Shown: one piece after another, positions 61,081 through 64,000 of the stretch
Layout: each line of letters begins with the position of its first letter
Position numbering within the stretch: position 1 is the stretch's first letter
Origin: Tannerella sp.
GTDB lineage: Bacteria; Bacteroidota; Bacteroidia; Bacteroidales; Tannerellaceae
NCBI GenBank assembly: GCA_031285565.1
Contig: JAITVY010000117.1
Coordinates: 1-64,000 of the forward strand
DNA: 64,000 bases
Reading direction: 5' to 3'
Made by a program: the position numbers and the translations under genes
The notes under the pieces: model-generated
The model's input: the letters and a program-made list of their open reading frames with translations, nothing else
The model's database searches: none
Told to the model about the DNA's origin: nothing

Positions 61081-63231
61081 ATGTCTGAAGCTGAAAATAA
61101 TAAAGGGAAAATGCCGGGTAACAACCAGATTCTGGGGCGTTATGCGATAGTTCTTGCTTTGTTGTCCCTGGTTATTATCGGAATTGTATTTTTTACATTT
61201 AAAGTTGCATTTAAAGAAAAAGGTCAATGGGAAAAGCTTGAGCAGGGCTTGCAGAAACCAAGTACACAAATAAATGCTGCGCGGGGTAATATTTATTCTG
61301 CAGAAGGCAAATTAATGGCAACAAATGTTCCCTACTACTATCTTTATATAGACTTCAAAGCAGAAGGTTTTAATGTGGATACGTTTTTGAATTCGAAAAC
61401 GAATGGTATCGATTCATTATCCCATTATTTATCAAAGAAGTTAAAAGATCGTACTCCGGCAGGATATAAGGCTCATTTGAAAGCCGGATTAAAATCAAAA
61501 AGCCGTGAATTTGAGGTGTCCAAAAAGCGTGTTACTTATCTTGATTTGAAAGATATTAGTAGGTTCCCGTATTTTCGCAGAGGTAGAAACAGGAGTGGAT
61601 TTTATACAAAAGAGATCGTTTCCAGGCAAAAACTTTTCGGATCGTTGGCTTCGCGTACTATCGGAGATATAAGAACCGAGTTTTATGACGGGTATTCGAA
61701 AGGCCGGCATGGATTGGAATTACAATATGACTCTTTGTTGCGGGGTGAAACAGGACTCCGAACACTTGTTAAAGTTGGAACCGGATGGACCAATGTGATA
61801 TTGGAGGATCCTGTCAGCGGATATGATATACATACAACTATTGATATTCAAATTCAGGATTTTACCGAAAAGGCTTTATCAGATAAATTAAAAGAAATTG
61901 ATGCGGAATCAGGTACTGCAGTCATAATGGATGTTCATACCGGTGAGATTAAAGCAATTTCTAATTTAACCCGTATTCGTAGTGGGGTTTATGCTGAAAT
62001 AAAAAACCATGCCATTGCAGATGAGATTGAGCCGGGATCTACATTTAAAGTGGCTTCTATGATGGTGGCTTTGGAAGATAAAGTGTGTTCGCCTGATGAA
62101 ATAGTAGATACAGGTAATGGAGTGTATACTTATATGAGAAATAATATTGTGGACCATAATGCGAACAAAGGAGGTTATCACCAGATAACTGTTGCTCAAT
62201 CCATATGGTATTCTTCCAATATTGGTGTTGCAAAAGTGATTCTGCGGGGATATGGGCAGGACCCTCAAAAGTTTGTTGATGGTCTTTCGCGGATTGGTCT
62301 TGAGGAGGATCTGAAGATTGAGATTCCGGGAGCGGGACGGGCAAAAATCCGGAAACCGGGGGATCGTCAATGGTCAAAAACAACACTACCCTGGATGTCT
62401 TTTGGATATGAAGTACAGATACCACCGATATATACACTCGCTTTTTTTAATGCGATTGCTAACGATGGCAAAATGATCCGTCCGATCTTTGTTAAAGAAA
62501 TCTGTGAGGATGGAAAGACGGTAGAACGATTTACAACAGAAGTTATACGTTCAGCCATATGTTCGCGTGAGACATTGGATCTTATTAAAGATATGCTTGT
62601 TAATGTTGTTGAAAAAGGAACAGGCTCACCGGTTCATTCGGATGTCGTTTCGATTGCCGGCAAAACAGGAACCTCCCAAATTGCCGTAGGAGGTGGATTT
62701 CAGTCACATAATGTTTCTTTTTGCGGTTATTTCCCGGCTGAAAAGCCTCAATATACAGGCATAGTGGTTGTTCGTCGCCCACGTATCGGATATCCGTCGG
62801 GAGGAACAATGTCAGGTGGCGTATTTAAAACAATAGCCGAAAAAGTATATTCGCATCAGGTAAAACTGGATATCCGTACTATTGACAACGATTCGGCAAA
62901 AGTAGAAATACCTGAGGTGAAAAATGGAGATACAAAATCATTAAAGTTTGTATTGAATGAGTTAAATATTAAAACAAAATTAGATCAGATCTCAACCGAT
63001 TATGTGTTGGGTGAACAAAATAACAACGCTCTGGAAGTGAAAGAGCTTAATGTACAGAAAGGGCTGGTGCCACGTGTGATAGGCATGGGCGCTAAGGATG
63101 CAGTGTATCTATTGGAAAATAGTGGATTACGCGTGAATTTTTCCGGCAAGGGGAAAGTAATATCTCAGTCTATTGCACCCGGACAGCGAGTAACGAAAGG
63201 ACAAACAGTTTTGATTGTTTTAAAAGATTAA
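61081..63231 (+). CDS. ftsI: septal penicillin-binding protein (FtsI/PBP3) with PASTA domain
   Basis: Class B transpeptidase that cross-links septal peptidoglycan; 716 residues. One N-terminal membrane helix (about 20-42), a dimerisation domain (about 60-215), then the transpeptidase domain with SxxK at S320-T-F-K323, SxN at 378-380 (SSN) and KTGT near 530 (AGKTGTSQIA). The last about 60 residues form a PASTA domain (VPRVIGMGAKDAVYLL to the end), common for this protein in Bacteroidota. It starts 2 bases after the ftsL-like gene, and murE follows 3 bases after its stop. Confidence 0.93.
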   Translation: MSEAENNKGKMPGNNQILGRYAIVLALLSLVIIGIVFFTFKVAFKEKGQWEKLEQGLQKPSTQINAARGNIYSAEGKLMATNVPYYYLYIDFKAEGFNVDTFLNSKTNGIDSLSHYLSKKLKDRTPAGYKAHLKAGLKSKSREFEVSKKRVTYLDLKDISRFPYFRRGRNRSGFYTKEIVSRQKLFGSLASRTIGDIRTEFYDGYSKGRHGLELQYDSLLRGETGLRTLVKVGTGWTNVILEDPVSGYDIHTTIDIQIQDFTEKALSDKLKEIDAESGTAVIMDVHTGEIKAISNLTRIRSGVYAEIKNHAIADEIEPGSTFKVASMMVALEDKVCSPDEIVDTGNGVYTYMRNNIVDHNANKGGYHQITVAQSIWYSSNIGVAKVILRGYGQDPQKFVDGLSRIGLEEDLKIEIPGAGRAKIRKPGDRQWSKTTLPWMSFGYEVQIPPIYTLAFFNAIANDGKMIRPIFVKEICEDGKTVERFTTEVIRSAICSRETLDLIKDMLVNVVEKGTGSPVHSDVVSIAGKTGTSQIAVGGGFQSHNVSFCGYFPAEKPQYTGIVVVRRPRIGYPSGGTMSGGVFKTIAEKVYSHQVKLDIRTIDNDSAKVEIPEVKNGDTKSLKFVLNELNIKTKLDQISTDYVLGEQNNNALEVKELNVQKGLVPRVIGMGAKDAVYLLENSGLRVNFSGKGKVISQSIAPGQRVTKGQTVLIVLKD

Positions 63232-63234
63232 GAA

Positions 63235-64000
63235 ATGAATTTATCAGAGTTGATAGCCGGTATTCCGGTAAAAGAGAAGAATTCAGGCAATGCAGATATT
63301 GTAATTTCCGGTATTCAATCGGATTCCAGAAAGGTGGAAGCTGGTGTTCTTTTTGTTGCAGTTAAAGGAGAAACGGTTGATGGTCATGATTATATCGAAG
63401 CAGCAATTGAAAAAGGAGCTTCTGCAGTCGTATGTGAACAAATACCTGGGTCGATAAAGGGTTATGACAATTTTATTGTCGTGAATGACTCGTCGGACGC
63501 TTTAGGGCAATTATTGGATATATGGTTTGATCATCCATCGAAAAAAATGACGTTGGTTGGGGTAACCGGAACAAATGGAAAAACAACGATTGCCACTTTA
63601 TTATATGAGCTTTTTCGAAAACTGGGATATAAAGCCGGATTATTATCTACTGTTTGCAATTATATAAATGATGAGGCTATACCAACCAGTCATACAACGC
63701 CTGATGCTATAACGCTTCAGACATTATTGGCAAATATGGTTGAAGCTGGATGCGAGTATGCTTTTATGGAGGTTAGTTCGCATGCTGTAGCTCAGAAACG
63801 AATCAGCGGATTAACGTTTCAGGGAGGTGTTTTCACTAATCTGACCCGTGATCATTTGGATTATCATCATACTGTTGATAATTATTTGAAAGCGAAAAAG
63901 AAGTTTTTTGATGATTTGCCGGATACTGCATTTGCTTTGACGAATACTGATGATAAATCCGGATTGGTGATGCTGCAAAATACAGCTGCACGAAAATTAA
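63235..64000 (+). CDS. murE: UDP-MurNAc-tripeptide synthetase, 5' part
   Basis: The start of MurE, which adds the third residue (usually meso-diaminopimelate) to UDP-MurNAc-L-Ala-D-Glu in the cytosol. The frame is open from the ATG at 63235 to the window end (255 codons, roughly half of a normal MurE). The uridine-binding segment [19 protein letters not shown], the ATP site [16 protein letters not shown], the substrate segment [11 protein letters not shown] and [15 protein letters not shown] are all intact. It lies 3 bases after ftsI in the division/cell-wall cluster. The C-terminal specificity motif is beyond the window. Confidence 0.95.
   Translation, partial: MNLSELIAGIPVKEKNSGNADIVISGIQSDSRKVEAGVLFVAVKGETVDGHDYIEAAIEKGASAVVCEQIPGSIKGYDNFIVVNDSSDALGQLLDIWFDHPSKKMTLVGVTGTNGKTTIATLLYELFRKLGYKAGLLSTVCNYINDEAIPTSHTTPDAITLQTLLANMVEAGCEYAFMEVSSHAVAQKRISGLTFQGGVFTNLTRDHLDYHHTVDNYLKAKKKFFDDLPDTAFALTNTDDKSGLVMLQNTAARKL

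Overview
The window reads as a chromosomal segment of an AT-rich member of the order Bacteroidales (Bacteroidota). Supporting signs are a SusC/SusD pair with ECF sigma and FecR-type anti-sigma genes, three secreted proteins whose C-termini look like type IX secretion sorting domains, an RprX/RprY-like two-component pair, a GlsA/GlsB-like glycine-lipid pair, the fused PurL, and many promoters of the Bacteroidota form TTTG-N19/20-TAnnTTTG. Tannerellaceae or a related family is plausible, but I cannot name a species. I found no rRNA, tRNA, insertion sequence or CRISPR array.

Layout. 1-24 kb is mostly housekeeping: tpiA, a SPOR protein and folE; then, mainly on the minus strand, comM, a thioredoxin-like lipoprotein, pckA, two type IX cargo proteins, korAB (2-oxoacid:ferredoxin oxidoreductase), aroK, rprXY, an outer-membrane barrel and purL, followed by a ThuA-like lipoprotein on the plus strand. 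24-39.4 kb is a sulfated-glycan utilisation locus: an ECF sigma factor, a polyferredoxin membrane protein, a FecR anti-sigma factor, SusC with an STN signalling domain, SusD and four sulfatases. All four sulfatases carry the serine form of the formylglycine motif, and no glycoside hydrolase is present.

39.5-48.5 kb is the most unusual part. After a LysE-type exporter and a small membrane protein comes a tight seven-gene run: a PqqD-like protein with a twin-arginine-like N-terminus, a radical SAM/SPASM enzyme, a small protein whose tail holds four Cys-x-Cys motifs, a secreted helical-repeat protein, a B12-binding-type radical SAM enzyme and two U32-like proteins resembling a UbiU/UbiV pair. 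I read this as a candidate ribosomally made, radical-SAM-modified peptide system of a type I do not recognise. An ECF sigma/anti-sigma pair follows. Its promoter (GTAACC-N15-CGTC) also occurs in front of the small membrane protein that precedes the cluster, which suggests an autoregulated sigma regulon flanking the peptide operon.

48.8-64 kb returns to core genes: rpsA, an AGCS-type sodium:amino-acid symporter, a YgjP-like metallopeptidase, a CotH-like type IX cargo protein, gpmI with a duplicated promoter block, a DUF3109 protein, glsA/glsB, and the start of the division/cell-wall cluster (rsmH, ftsL-like, ftsI/PBP, murE cut by the window end). mraZ, usually first in that cluster, is absent.

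A dispersed, hairpin-forming intergenic repeat occurs at three places (27.8, 47.6 and 59.6 kb).
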